From an uncultured Ruegeria sp. (GTDB lineage: Bacteria; Pseudomonadota; Alphaproteobacteria; Rhodobacterales; Rhodobacteraceae): DNA of 64,000 nt. Below the pieces are notes generated by a model. It saw only the letters and a list, made by a program, of their open reading frames with translations, had not been told where the DNA came from and searched no databases. The stretch spans positions 1 to 64,000 of the forward strand of contig NZ_CANMQQ010000018.1 of assembly GCF_947500045.1 (NCBI RefSeq). The letters run 5' to 3'. Positions 44,080 to 52,438 of this stretch are shown here, piece after piece. The position numbers and the translations under genes were made by a program. The stretch's first letter is position 1. Each line of letters starts with the position of its first letter.

Positions 44080-44791
44080 TACCAACATTCGACTTATGGT
44101 CTGCGATGACGAAACACACCTGCGTGAGATGGTCGGTGAGTATTTTACCGATCGGGGTTACTTGGTGACAGAAGCAGAAGGCGCTAAAGCTATGCGCAAA
44201 TCGTTGGCCATCGCACCTGTAGACCTGATTGTTCTGGACGTGAATATGCCCGGGGAGGACGGCTTGACCGCGTTGCGGGAATTAAGGCGTGACTACGATA
44301 TTCCGGTGATTATGCTTACTGCTGCGTCGGAAGTGATTGACCGCGTGATTGGTTTAGAAATGGGTGCGAATGACTACATTGCCAAGCCAGTTGATCTTCG
44401 GGAACTTGAAGCACGCGTAAAGGCCGCATTGCGTGGCTGGGGCATTACACAGGCAGCTAGGACGTTAGAAAAAGCCTCTCCGGGTCGCAGAGGTGTCGTC
44501 GCGTTGGGCAATTGCAGGCTTGATATGGACAGTGCGCGCTTGTTTGGTCCCGACGGAAACGAAATGGCAATGACCGCAATGGAGTTTGATTTGTTGCGCG
44601 TTTTTGTCGAAAACCGGGGCCGCGTCCTAAATCGAAACCAATTATTGGAACAAGCCCATGATCGGGGGTGGGAGGCGTTTGACCGATCCATCGATCTGCG
44701 TATTTCCAGATTGCGACGAAAGATCGAGGCGAACCCAACAAAACCCGAGGTCATTCGCACTGTTCGCGGCGTTGGATACATGTTGGGATAG
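44072..44791 (+). CDS. OmpR-family response regulator
   Basis: A 239-aa regulator with a receiver domain (CDDETHLREMV; phosphoacceptor Asp in LIVLDVNMPGEDG; VIMLTAAS; YIAKPVDLRELEARV) and a C-terminal winged helix (MTAMEFDLLRVFVENRGRVLNRNQLLEQAHDRGWEAFDRSIDLRISRLRRKIE ending IRTVRGVGYML). It overlaps the hybrid kinase gene by 8 nt and is surely its partner. A likely target is the autotransporter 122 bp downstream, which has a TACAAA direct repeat in front of it. Confidence 0.93.
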   Translation: MTDTNIRLMVCDDETHLREMVGEYFTDRGYLVTEAEGAKAMRKSLAIAPVDLIVLDVNMPGEDGLTALRELRRDYDIPVIMLTAASEVIDRVIGLEMGANDYIAKPVDLRELEARVKAALRGWGITQAARTLEKASPGRRGVVALGNCRLDMDSARLFGPDGNEMAMTAMEFDLLRVFVENRGRVLNRNQLLEQAHDRGWEAFDRSIDLRISRLRRKIEANPTKPEVIRTVRGVGYMLG

Positions 44792-44830
44792 GCGAATCCG
44801 ATGGGTCTAACTCAACTTTGAAGCCGTTGG

Positions 44831-44847
44831 TACAAATGATACAAACG
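44831..44847 (+). promoter_or_regulatory. Candidate response-regulator box upstream of the autotransporter
   Basis: TACAAATGATACAAACG holds two exact TACAAA half-sites 9 bases apart and matches the element at 41425-41442 before the kinase operon. Downstream, TTGACG at 44868-44873 with a 17-base spacer could serve as a -35 element. It lies about 70-80 bp upstream of the autotransporter start. Confidence 0.45.
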
Positions 44848-44913
44848 CCGTAATCGGACTGACATTTTGACGTTCTAGCGTCCCTCGATATTGAGTGAGG
44901 GAGACCACTTCGA

Positions 44914-47379
44914 ATGTCAAAGAAAACACAACTGGTCACGTTAATCGGCAGCACGTCAATTGCGGCACTGATATCCGCCGGTTCAGGTTTGGCTCAGGTC
45001 ATCGTTGATCCGGGCGACACACTTATCGTCGGGTCAGGCGAAACTATTAATGACGAGGTCATACTGTTTGATGGTTCAACGCTCCAAGTTGAAAACGGCG
45101 GGATAGTCGTAGCTCCTGGCAGCACGATAACAGAGGGTGCCGCTGGCTCGTCAGTCAACGTCGTTAACAACGGTCAGATAACTGCAACTGCGTTCAGGGC
45201 GATACTACTGACATCCAGCGCACTTCAAGTCGATAACTCCGGCTTTATTACTGGCCAGGTTTCGGGAATTCAAACAGACACTTTGATATCCCTTCGCAAC
45301 GATGCTTCCGGGGTCATTCTGGGGTTGGGCAGCGCCGGGGTTGTAGTTGATGACGAAACCGAAACCGTTACCAATGACGGCGTGATACGTGGCGGAAATT
45401 TCGGTTTTGCTGGTGTCGGAGCAATTGGCTCGATCCACAACAGTGGCTTGATCTTGGGTGTTGATGCCACTGGCGTACAGGGATTCGCCGAAATCGGTGA
45501 GATCTATAATTCCGGCGAAGTAGCTGGCGGAATCTTTGCTATCAGTTCTGATTCAGACGTTGGCAGCATCAACAATCAGGGAATTGTCTCTGGAGGCTTG
45601 GATGGGATCGCGATTGCTGGAAATGTTGGGACGCTAGAAAACGATGGTCTTATCGAGGGGCTTAGCCGTGACGGCGTAAGCGTCGGTGGACAGATCGGTC
45701 AGTTTCACAATACAGGTCAGATTCTTGCTGACACCGATGCTGTAACTGTCGATGGCGAGATTTCTACATTCAATAACTCCGGGACGATAAGCGGCGGAGT
45801 CAATGGCATATTTGCTAATAACAGCATTGTATCATTTACGAATAGCGGCAAGATTTCCGGGGGAACTGGCGAGGGTCTGTTATCCGGAGACGTTAACAGC
45901 TTCCACAACACAGGTGTCATTGCCAGTGATAACTCATCAGGTGCGCTGATAGGTTCCGGCAGCATCGGGTCGATCTATAACGCAGGTCGGATCGAGGGCG
46001 CAGACCACGGGCTTAGAACCAATGGTAACATTGGTGATTTCCAAAACCACGGCACAATCACTGGCCGAAACGACGCTGGTTTCGAAAACAATATCGTCGT
46101 TTCCTCATTCCTGAACACCGGGACAATCTCAAGCGATGAACAGATAGGCGTTGTTTTGAACGACGCAGAAACCTTCATAAACAGCGGCACAATCATCGGC
46201 GATTCGATTGCTTTTGAAATCAATAGCAGCAGCGGGACAGATATCTTTCTGCGTCAGGGTTCTAACATCCAGGGCCTGATCGCGATTGAAGACATTGCTG
46301 GCACGAGCACACTGAGCACCGATCCCGGAATGAACCTGGATTTGACTTTCTCAATCGATGTGCCCGTTGTCCGCGACACATCGGGCTCACCTTATGTGGT
46401 CAGCGGTGATACGATTGTAGTTGTCGATCCTTCCGGCTTCAATGGGACGGATCTTTTTGCCAACGACCTGACCCGCTCTGTCCTGGATGTCGTCAGCTCA
46501 ACAGGTGCGCGCATTCCCCTGACCACTCAGGAACCCGGGACCGAACGGAATGTGTGGATCTCGGGCTTTGGAGGTCAGAACCAGGTCTCCGGAACCGGCG
46601 TGCTGCAGGACAGCTATGGCGGCCTTGTGGGCGGTGTTGATCTGCCTTCTGCCAGTGGCTCGGTGTTTGGTCTGTTTGGTGGTTTCGGAACAGGTGACAT
46701 ATCAGCCGACAACTCGGGCAACACGCTCGACACAGATGCTGTCTTTGCAGGTGGCTACTATCATCGCGACTTTGGGTCGAAGTTCCTTCGCGCCTCAGTA
46801 GTTGGGGGTCAATTGAGCTCCAGCGGCAGCAGAGATGTGTTCAACAACCTCGCCACAGGAGGTGTTGAGACCGCGTCATCCGACTATGATGGATACTTTG
46901 TGTCGCCGTCTATCGAGCTTGGCGCACGCTTTGACAATCTGTTGGCAAACAAGCCACTGCTGGCCAGCCTGCAGCTGAGCTACCTGCATCTGTCGGAGGA
47001 CGGCTATACCGAAACCGGTGTTGCGAACCCGGTCGCGGTGGATGACAGCCAAAGCGACTATCTGAATGCCCGGGCGCAGATCACCCTTCCCCACGAAGTC
47101 TCCCTCGGGGCCGGTCCAAACGCGCTGCTGGAGTTTACAGCGGGTATCGATGGGCAGTTCGCGATGGGAGATACCTCTCGGAAAGCCTCGGTTCTGGGGT
47201 CTGATATCGAGCTGGACCCGATCTATGACGATCAGCTCGTTCGCGGGTTCCTGGGTGGCAGCTTCCGTAAGCAGACTCGAGACGGTCGCGGGCTGTTCTC
47301 GATCGGAGCTGATGGGTTCTTCGGTGGCAGCGATGATCGCGAAATCCGGGGAATACTCTCGTTCCAATACGTCTTCTGA
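44914..47379 (+). CDS. Autotransporter with beta-helical passenger
   Basis: An 821-aa type V secretion protein. A signal peptide (to GLAQ, about 28) is followed by a passenger of about 450 residues made of irregular repeats of the type NSGxIxGG (for example FNNSGTISGGVNGIFANNS, FTNSGKISGGTGEGL), which fold as a right-handed beta-helix. After a linker (about 470-560) the C-terminal translocator barrel runs to the final ILSFQYVF with terminal Phe. GAGGGAGA precedes the ATG. It is placed behind the two-component genes and is probably regulated by them. The passenger stays on or is shed from the cell surface; adhesion is a guess. Confidence 0.9.
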   Translation: MSKKTQLVTLIGSTSIAALISAGSGLAQVIVDPGDTLIVGSGETINDEVILFDGSTLQVENGGIVVAPGSTITEGAAGSSVNVVNNGQITATAFRAILLTSSALQVDNSGFITGQVSGIQTDTLISLRNDASGVILGLGSAGVVVDDETETVTNDGVIRGGNFGFAGVGAIGSIHNSGLILGVDATGVQGFAEIGEIYNSGEVAGGIFAISSDSDVGSINNQGIVSGGLDGIAIAGNVGTLENDGLIEGLSRDGVSVGGQIGQFHNTGQILADTDAVTVDGEISTFNNSGTISGGVNGIFANNSIVSFTNSGKISGGTGEGLLSGDVNSFHNTGVIASDNSSGALIGSGSIGSIYNAGRIEGADHGLRTNGNIGDFQNHGTITGRNDAGFENNIVVSSFLNTGTISSDEQIGVVLNDAETFINSGTIIGDSIAFEINSSSGTDIFLRQGSNIQGLIAIEDIAGTSTLSTDPGMNLDLTFSIDVPVVRDTSGSPYVVSGDTIVVVDPSGFNGTDLFANDLTRSVLDVVSSTGARIPLTTQEPGTERNVWISGFGGQNQVSGTGVLQDSYGGLVGGVDLPSASGSVFGLFGGFGTGDISADNSGNTLDTDAVFAGGYYHRDFGSKFLRASVVGGQLSSSGSRDVFNNLATGGVETASSDYDGYFVSPSIELGARFDNLLANKPLLASLQLSYLHLSEDGYTETGVANPVAVDDSQSDYLNARAQITLPHEVSLGAGPNALLEFTAGIDGQFAMGDTSRKASVLGSDIELDPIYDDQLVRGFLGGSFRKQTRDGRGLFSIGADGFFGGSDDREIRGILSFQYVF

Positions 47380-47429
47380 GACGTCTCACGGACCTCATCA
47401 TCTAAAACATTAAAAATGAAAGTAGACCT

Positions 47430-48005
47430 ATGCGTGATAACTATGTTCATCTTGCGTTGATTGGAAGCCTGTTCGCGCTTGCCGCCTGTTCCAGCCCAAC
47501 GCCAACCCCGATCATCGCTGAGCCAGTTTATAACAAATACGGTGTCCCCGTCGATTGTTCAGGCGAGGCGGCAACAGGTAGCGCCCAGCCCTGCCAACCT
47601 CCACAAAGCCAATGTATTGACGCAACCGGTGGGAGCGTACCATGCCTGCCACCTGAACAGGGTTGCGTCGACACCACAGGGACGAGCGTACCCTGCCTGC
47701 CGCCTGAAGAGGGATGTGTCGACACCACAGGGACGAGTGTACCATGCACGCCGCCTGAGGAGGAATGTACAACCGCTGCCGGAACAGCCTGCCCGCCGCA
47801 GGGTGAAGATCGCGGTGAGGGCAGTTCAACTTCCGGTGGTCGTGATCCTGGACGTGGTGAGGGTAGTTCAACTTCCGACGGTCGCGATCCCGGACGCGGT
47901 GACGGGAGCTCGTCAACCGGTGGCCGAGATCCGAGCCGAGGCGGCGGCACTTCAACGGGTGGCGGTCGAGATCCAGCAGGCGGATCAGGAGGGGCCGCGC
48001 CCTAA
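47430..48005 (+). CDS. Repeat-rich lipoprotein (Cys-repeat plus Gly/Arg-repeat)
   Basis: A 191-aa lipoprotein precursor with lipobox LFALAAC (Cys about 20). The mature part has three 17-residue repeats built on C-[VI]-D-[TA]-T-G-x-S-V-P-C-x-P-P-E, each with a cysteine pair 10 residues apart. Four 14-residue repeats of the G-x-G-S-S-T-S-x-G-R-D-P-G-R type follow, low in hydrophobics and probably disordered. The gene lies 50 bp after the autotransporter stop, so it may be co-transcribed. I do not recognise the family; disulfide-linked or metal-binding surface linkers are possibilities only. Confidence 0.8.
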   Translation: MRDNYVHLALIGSLFALAACSSPTPTPIIAEPVYNKYGVPVDCSGEAATGSAQPCQPPQSQCIDATGGSVPCLPPEQGCVDTTGTSVPCLPPEEGCVDTTGTSVPCTPPEEECTTAAGTACPPQGEDRGEGSSTSGGRDPGRGEGSSTSDGRDPGRGDGSSSTGGRDPSRGGGTSTGGGRDPAGGSGGAAP

Positions 48006-48032
48006 ATTGAGGTATCCATCAACGTAGCCGCC

Positions 48033-48084
48033 CAGCCTTCATTCGATGCATCCCGCGTATAGGCGCAACTGCATCGAAAGGCTG
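48033..48084 (+). promoter_or_regulatory. Long bulged hairpin between lipoprotein and methyltransferase genes
   Basis: CAGCCT-TCA-TTCGATGCA (48033-48050) pairs with TGCATCGAA-AGGCTG (48070-48084): 9 bp, a 3-nt bulge, then 6 bp, around a 19-nt loop. No T-tract follows, so it is not a typical terminator. It could stabilise or process the message, or control translation of the downstream gene. Confidence 0.55.
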
Positions 48085-48134
48085 AGCAATCAAGCTCTGC
48101 AATCCCTTTCTCCAATCCAATTCCGAGGTGGATC

Positions 48135-48746
48135 ATGACAGCTATAGAGTACCAGTTTCCGGGCGCTGACAAATGTGTCTGGAACAACGATGCGGCTCAA
48201 TCGAATGAGCTTATTCTCAATGTCGGAAAGAATGCCCAAATCGCACTCGATACGGCAACAAGATCAAGGCTGATTCCGAATGACCACATCCTTATTGTTG
48301 GGAATGGTGCGGACCGGGCTATGGACCACCTTGTTCACGATATGGATTTCGACTTTGTCGGAACCTCGCTTATCTCAGGGACTTGCCAGACAATCGATGA
48401 AGGCAACACATCAACCAGCCGTGTCTGTGAAGAAAACGGGAGCCTACCGTTTATATCAGACGCGTTTGACGTGGTTCTGTGCACGCAGTTCTTGAGCTCG
48501 TTTGAAAGTCCTATCCGTAGGTTTAACGAGTTGTTGCGCGTCACCAAGCCCGGTGGCTCTCTTTGTGTGGCTTTGAATGAACAACCTAACAATCAACTCT
48601 CAAATTGGCTCAGTTCATTTAGACATCGGCGGGCCAACTTGTCGCCATCATCTGAGCTCTCCAGCTTTCTGAGCTGTTGTTCTGCTCGGAGAATTGTCCG
48701 GCTGCAGAGCTGCGACAAATCACAAGCGTTGCTCATTCGCAAATGA
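48135..48746 (+). CDS. SAM-dependent methyltransferase-like protein
   Basis: A 203-aa protein with a degenerate class I methyltransferase core: motif I HILIVGNGADRAMD (instead of GxGxG), a central SLPFISDAFDVVLCTQFLSSFESPIRRFNELLRVTKPGGSLCVAL matching Methyltransf_11 motifs IV-VI, and a Ser-rich C-terminus. The loose motif I means SAM binding is uncertain. GAGGTGGATC precedes the ATG. It follows the repeat lipoprotein by 130 bp containing a strong hairpin. Substrate unknown. Confidence 0.75.
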   Translation: MTAIEYQFPGADKCVWNNDAAQSNELILNVGKNAQIALDTATRSRLIPNDHILIVGNGADRAMDHLVHDMDFDFVGTSLISGTCQTIDEGNTSTSRVCEENGSLPFISDAFDVVLCTQFLSSFESPIRRFNELLRVTKPGGSLCVALNEQPNNQLSNWLSSFRHRRANLSPSSELSSFLSCCSARRIVRLQSCDKSQALLIRK

Positions 48747-48823
48747 TGGACCAAAGGTTCAACAGGTTGAGTTTGCGACACCGTTAAACTCATTGCGAAA
48801 TCCTCTGAATTGAACAAGAAATC

Positions 48824-48918
48824 CCCGCCCACCACTCACGGTAAGTCCCTCATGGGCGGGATCGGTGCCGGTGCCATTTGGAGCCTGGTGTTCTGAATAG
48901 GAACCGGCACCGCTTTTT
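48824..48918 (+). terminator. Double hairpin terminator region
   Basis: A first hairpin pairs CCCGCCCA (48824-48831) with TGGGCGGG (48853-48860). A second pairs CGGTGCCGGT (48863-48872) with ACCGGCACCG (48903-48912), 10 bp perfect, followed by CTTTTTAC. It lies about 80-170 bp past the methyltransferase stop and would end transcription of that unit. The stretch 48919-49356 beyond it shows no gene. Confidence 0.65.
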
Positions 48919-49356
48919 ACTCGTAAAAGCTGATCCACAACCGTGCGGAACATGATCGAGACAGCTCAGCATCAGTATCAACGCCGCCAGAACGTATCTT
49001 TCTCGTATCTATGCAAAGACCGGCATCAACTTTCAAACCTCCTTGGGCCGGACATTGTGAGTTTGTTGAGAGCAAGGGCAGCAATTTGCCCTTGCTTGAT
49101 CGGCTGCTCAAAACGGGAACCGATGGTGCGAGGGAGGCGGATGCTCAACCTCCGGCGGAAGGCCGACGTCCCTCCTCAGATGAGCCGGCAACTCGGCACT
49201 TTTGCGCAGAATAGGCCGTTCCAAGCTGGGTCGCCGGGCGAAGATAGCTGCCAGCCGCAGAAAGAGGCCCCACGACCGGCTGGTTGGAATGTAAAGTGAT
49301 AAGCTTGGCATTGTTCTCTCCATGAATTGATGGAAAGCCGCCACATGAGGAAAACA

Positions 49357-49384
49357 CAAAAAAGGCCGCTCATGAGGCGGCCTT
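49357..49384 (-). terminator. Rho-independent terminator of a small minus-strand unit
   Basis: On the minus strand AAGGCCGC (complement of 49377-49384) pairs with GCGGCCTT (complement of 49362-49369), an 8-bp GC-rich stem with a 7-nt loop. It is followed directly by TTTTTTGTGTTTT. This is a canonical intrinsic terminator. It stands about 26 bp past the stop of a 17-codon ORF. Confidence 0.85.
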
Positions 49385-49409
49385 CAGATCGGAAACCTGT
49401 CAGACCGCT

Positions 49410-49463
49410 TTAACGGGCTACTGCGCCTACCGCGCGAAGCATTGAGGTCTGACAATTCAGCAT
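49410..49463 (-). CDS. 17-aa peptide in a self-contained small transcript
   Basis: The frame encodes MLNCQTSMLRAVGAVAR. CAGGAG stands 8 bases before the ATG, a sigma-70-like promoter lies about 35 bases further upstream (49500-49528), and an intrinsic terminator follows. The complete unit is about 135 nt. It may be a leader-type peptide, a real microprotein or a dual-function small RNA; no downstream gene on the minus strand would be controlled by attenuation here. I do not recognise the peptide. Confidence 0.55.
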   Translation of the reverse strand: MLNCQTSMLRAVGAVAR

Positions 49464-49499
49464 ATCTGATATCTCCTGTATCAGGGTTTCCGGTTCCGA

Positions 49500-49528
49500 A
49501 ATTTACCAGATAGATTGCTTCGGTTCAA
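49500..49528 (-). promoter_or_regulatory. Sigma-70-type promoter of the small transcript
   Basis: Minus-strand TTGAAC (complement of 49523-49528) and TAAATT (complement of 49500-49505) are separated by exactly 17 bases, giving a good housekeeping promoter match. Transcription would start near 49493, about 30 bases before the peptide start codon. The rest of 49529-49813 holds no feature I can support. Confidence 0.6.
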
Positions 49529-49813
49529 CAACCCAAACATGTATTGGTCGAAATTCGCGAGATTGCGAGCTCCCGCCCATTTGTAGCAAACCAGCACTTT
49601 GTCCTGACTGGCTCAATGTTCAATGCCTGGATGCGGGGATTCCGTCTGCCGCGCCACCTCTGAGGTCCGCTCAGAGTCCAAAGTAACTACTGCTGCGGTT
49701 CGCACGAATTTCGGCTGTCGCTAAACGAATTCAAAATTGCGGCCTTACGAAGAAGGGTTGTTTGTCGTGCAGTGCGCACATATGTTAATCACATTAACAT
49801 GGAGCAAGAGCCG

Positions 49814-50890
49814 ATGGTAAAATTATTCCTCAGCAACATCCTTGTGTTAACTCTTTTGGCGTTTCCCAGAATTCTTGCGGCTCAATCTGCCCCAGAGGGT
49901 GCAGAGAATATCATCGAAGTTGATGTACCCGCCCCATCGCTCGCGGGCAACTTGCTCGGAACGCCGAGCGTTCAATCCGTAGCTATCTATCTCCCACCCA
50001 GTTACAGCAATCAGCCGGATCATCGTTTTCCGGTGATGTATCTTCTCCATGGTATTTTCGACGATTACGGAGTGTGGGTTGAGAATTTCGAGGTTCCGGC
50101 GCTCCTGGATAGAATGATCTCGAACGGAGAGTTACCTGAAATGATCGTCGTAATGCCTAACGGCGGCAACAAATATGGGGGAGGCTACTATCGGAACTCA
50201 TCGGTAAGTGGAAACTGGGCGGACTATATCGCGGATGATCTCGTTAAATACGTCGATGAGAATTGGCGAACACTTAGCCATCCTGGAAGCCGCGCCGTCG
50301 TTGGCCATTCAATGGGTGGCTACGGCGCACTCAACCTGGCGATGACTCGACCGGGGGTTTTTTCGGTTATCTGGGCACTTAGTCCCTGCTGCTTAACACC
50401 TAAACAAGACCTCAGTTTCGGGAACGACGCGTGGAGACGGGCTTCTGAAATCGAGAAGCCGGGCGACATCGAAAACCTCTTGGATGAACGGGATTTCTAC
50501 CCGATTGCAATTTTGGGCATCGTCACTGCATTCAGTCCTGATCCGAATGCAGAGCCTATTTTTGGGGGCTTCCCATTTGAAATCATTCAAGGTGAGATTG
50601 TTCTCAATGGCGAATCTTTCGATGCCTATGTTGATGAGTTCCCGGTCCGGCAAGTGCGTGACGCACGCGAGGCACTCCGTGACCTCCGAGGGCTTGGGAT
50701 GGGCGTTGGTCTGGGAGATCAGTTCTTGCACATCCCGACAGGAACACTGGAATTCTCTCAGCGTCTAGGCGCAGAACGTATTCCACACCAATTGGATGTT
50801 TATGCAGGTGATCACCGTCAACTAATCGCTAGCCGCCTGGAACAGATTGTCTTTCCTTGGGTGGTCGAGCGACTGGTATTTTCGGAGTAA
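49814..50890 (+). CDS. Secreted esterase of the esterase D/antigen 85-like family
   Basis: A 358-aa precursor with a signal peptide (KLFLSNILVLTLLAFPRILAA, cleavage about 23). The hydrolase shows VMYLLHGIFDDYGVW (oxyanion), the nucleophile elbow GHSMGGYGAL and a late His in YAGDHRQL; the acid probably lies in the segment near residue 300. This is the tributyrin-esterase/S-formylglutathione-hydrolase-like fold exported to the periplasm. The ATG at 49814 has GGAGCAAGAG before it; the longer frame from 49772 would lack a clean signal sequence. Confidence 0.85.
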   Translation: MVKLFLSNILVLTLLAFPRILAAQSAPEGAENIIEVDVPAPSLAGNLLGTPSVQSVAIYLPPSYSNQPDHRFPVMYLLHGIFDDYGVWVENFEVPALLDRMISNGELPEMIVVMPNGGNKYGGGYYRNSSVSGNWADYIADDLVKYVDENWRTLSHPGSRAVVGHSMGGYGALNLAMTRPGVFSVIWALSPCCLTPKQDLSFGNDAWRRASEIEKPGDIENLLDERDFYPIAILGIVTAFSPDPNAEPIFGGFPFEIIQGEIVLNGESFDAYVDEFPVRQVRDAREALRDLRGLGMGVGLGDQFLHIPTGTLEFSQRLGAERIPHQLDVYAGDHRQLIASRLEQIVFPWVVERLVFSE

Positions 50891-50995
50891 TTTTTTGACT
50901 GCGGCATCTAGCTAAGGTGTCGTTAGATCCACCGACGCGGTCATCTTACTTTCAGCAGCACTCTGCACCACGAGAGCTAGCTAGCTTGCCACTAG

Positions 50996-51060
50996 AGAAA
51001 GCCTTGTTCGACGGCCCAAATGCAGCATCTTTACCGGTTGATCAACGGAAGGAATGCGCC
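50996..51060. repeat. Degenerate dispersed repeat, partial family 2 copy
   Basis: This stretch (TTGTTCGACGGCCCAAATGCAGCATC, TTGATCAACGGAAGGAATGCGCC in pieces) follows the layout of 11960-12015. It is shorter and more diverged than the two main copies. It lies in the 693-bp noncoding gap 50891-51583. Confidence 0.35.
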
Positions 51061-51346
51061 GTCAAATCATGCGCTGTCGGTCGCGCTTGCGCTGGTTGCA
51101 GGCGCTGTGACGACACAGGACCCGGCTTATGCAAGTTACACGCGCATAGCGCTTACTATATGGCGCAATCTCCGCTGCACTGGCTGTCGCATTGCTGGAC
51201 GCGCTAACCGGGTGGGTAAATCCGAGACAACCAACAAGTCAGAGTTACCGATCATCAAAAACCTGAACGGCTGCTGGTTTGAAGTGCCGAAGATCATTTT
51301 TGTTGTCCCATTCTCATCCAACGATCAACAAGTAGAGTGAAAACTC

Positions 51347-51440
51347 CATCTCGGAAATTGCGAAGCCTACTTTTGAAGATCAGCTTATCGCTGCTATCAA
51401 CAAAATACCCATATCGCAGAGAAGGCCCGCACCGAGCCCT
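51347..51440. repeat. Degenerate dispersed repeat, family 3 copy
   Basis: It aligns with 22646-22745 from GGAAATTGCGAAG to CACCGAGCCC, and its first half also matches 20881-20928. It shares the gap 50891-51583 with a family-2 partial copy. Several short frames cross the gap, but none looks like a gene. Confidence 0.55.
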
Positions 51441-51583
51441 ATTTCGCCGGATGCTGCAACCTGCGGGGACGGACGCTTTTGGGATGGTCCAAACAAAGAC
51501 TACTGACATACAGCTGGCAGCAGCGTCACAGTACAATCCAATGCCAATAGTCGAAAGTGGAGAGAGTGCATCGTTCACGGCAA

Positions 51584-52438
51584 ATGACGGGGATCGCCCT
51601 GGTGGCGCTCTCAGCGGTCATCTTTAGTGTCTCTGGCGTCCTGACGAAGGTGATCGAGTCAGATGGATGGACTATTGCTTGCTGGCGTGGGCTGATAGGA
51701 GGGCTGGCCGTCATTGCTTATGTCGAATTCCGCCGAGGGAGTACACCGCGAGATCAAGCGTTTCGATTGGGTCTGCGAGGTTGGATACTGGCGAGCGTCG
51801 GCAGTGCAGCAAGCATCGCGTTTATCTACGCTTTCAAGCTTACATACGTGGCAAACGTTGCCGTGATTTACGCCACAGCCCCGTTTTTTGCTGCGGGTTT
51901 GGGATGGATAGCTATGCGAGAAGTCGCTAAGGGCCGCACCTTGGTTGCGGGAGCTCTTTCGTTGCTTGGTGTTGCGATCATTGTGTCTGGCGGCCTGGGT
52001 ATTGGAAAGCTGGAAGGCGACCTGCTAGCCGTTGCCATGACTTTGGGAAACGCCGCCTATATCGTTCTAATACGCAAGTATGCAGATGTGCCTGTCGTGT
52101 GGGCAGGAGGAGCATCGGCCTTGCAACTCTTCGTTGTTGGTGTGCTGATCGGGACACCTTTTGAGGTCTCGATGCAAGATGCAGCGCTGCTCGTCTTGTT
52201 TGGAATAACTTTCGCTGGCGCAGTCATCCTTTGGACAGAAGGCACACGGCTTATCCCTTCAGCACAATCTGCCCTTCTGGGTACTATCGAAATACCCTGC
52301 GCGACACTGCTCGCATGGGTCATATTGAATGAGTTTCCGCCTTTGGCTGCCGTGCTTGGTGGGTCAGTAATCATGTTGGCGGTTCTCTGGCACGCAGTGA
52401 TAGATTACCGGCAGGAAAAGCACGAGACCTTTCAATAG
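51584..52438 (+). CDS. EamA-type DMT-superfamily transporter
   Basis: A 284-aa inner-membrane protein with about ten helices in two EamA halves. Visible segments are SAVIFSVSGVLTKVIESDGWTIACWRG, FKLTYVANVAVIYATAPFFAAGLGWIAMRE and PSAQSALLGTIEIPCATLLAWVILNEFPPLAAVLGG. It probably exports a metabolite. Start choice is uncertain: ATG 51584 begins at the first helix, and GTG 51557 or 51566 would add a few residues. It is unrelated in detail to the EamA protein at 25.9 kb. Confidence 0.88.
   Translation: MTGIALVALSAVIFSVSGVLTKVIESDGWTIACWRGLIGGLAVIAYVEFRRGSTPRDQAFRLGLRGWILASVGSAASIAFIYAFKLTYVANVAVIYATAPFFAAGLGWIAMREVAKGRTLVAGALSLLGVAIIVSGGLGIGKLEGDLLAVAMTLGNAAYIVLIRKYADVPVVWAGGASALQLFVVGVLIGTPFEVSMQDAALLVLFGITFAGAVILWTEGTRLIPSAQSALLGTIEIPCATLLAWVILNEFPPLAAVLGGSVIMLAVLWHAVIDYRQEKHETFQ

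Noticed and set aside
47430..48005. Reading the repeat DNA of the lipoprotein gene in other frames as Arg/Val-rich proteins
   Set aside because: The chosen frame has a clean lipobox and exact amino-acid repeats; the other frames simply inherit the periodicity.
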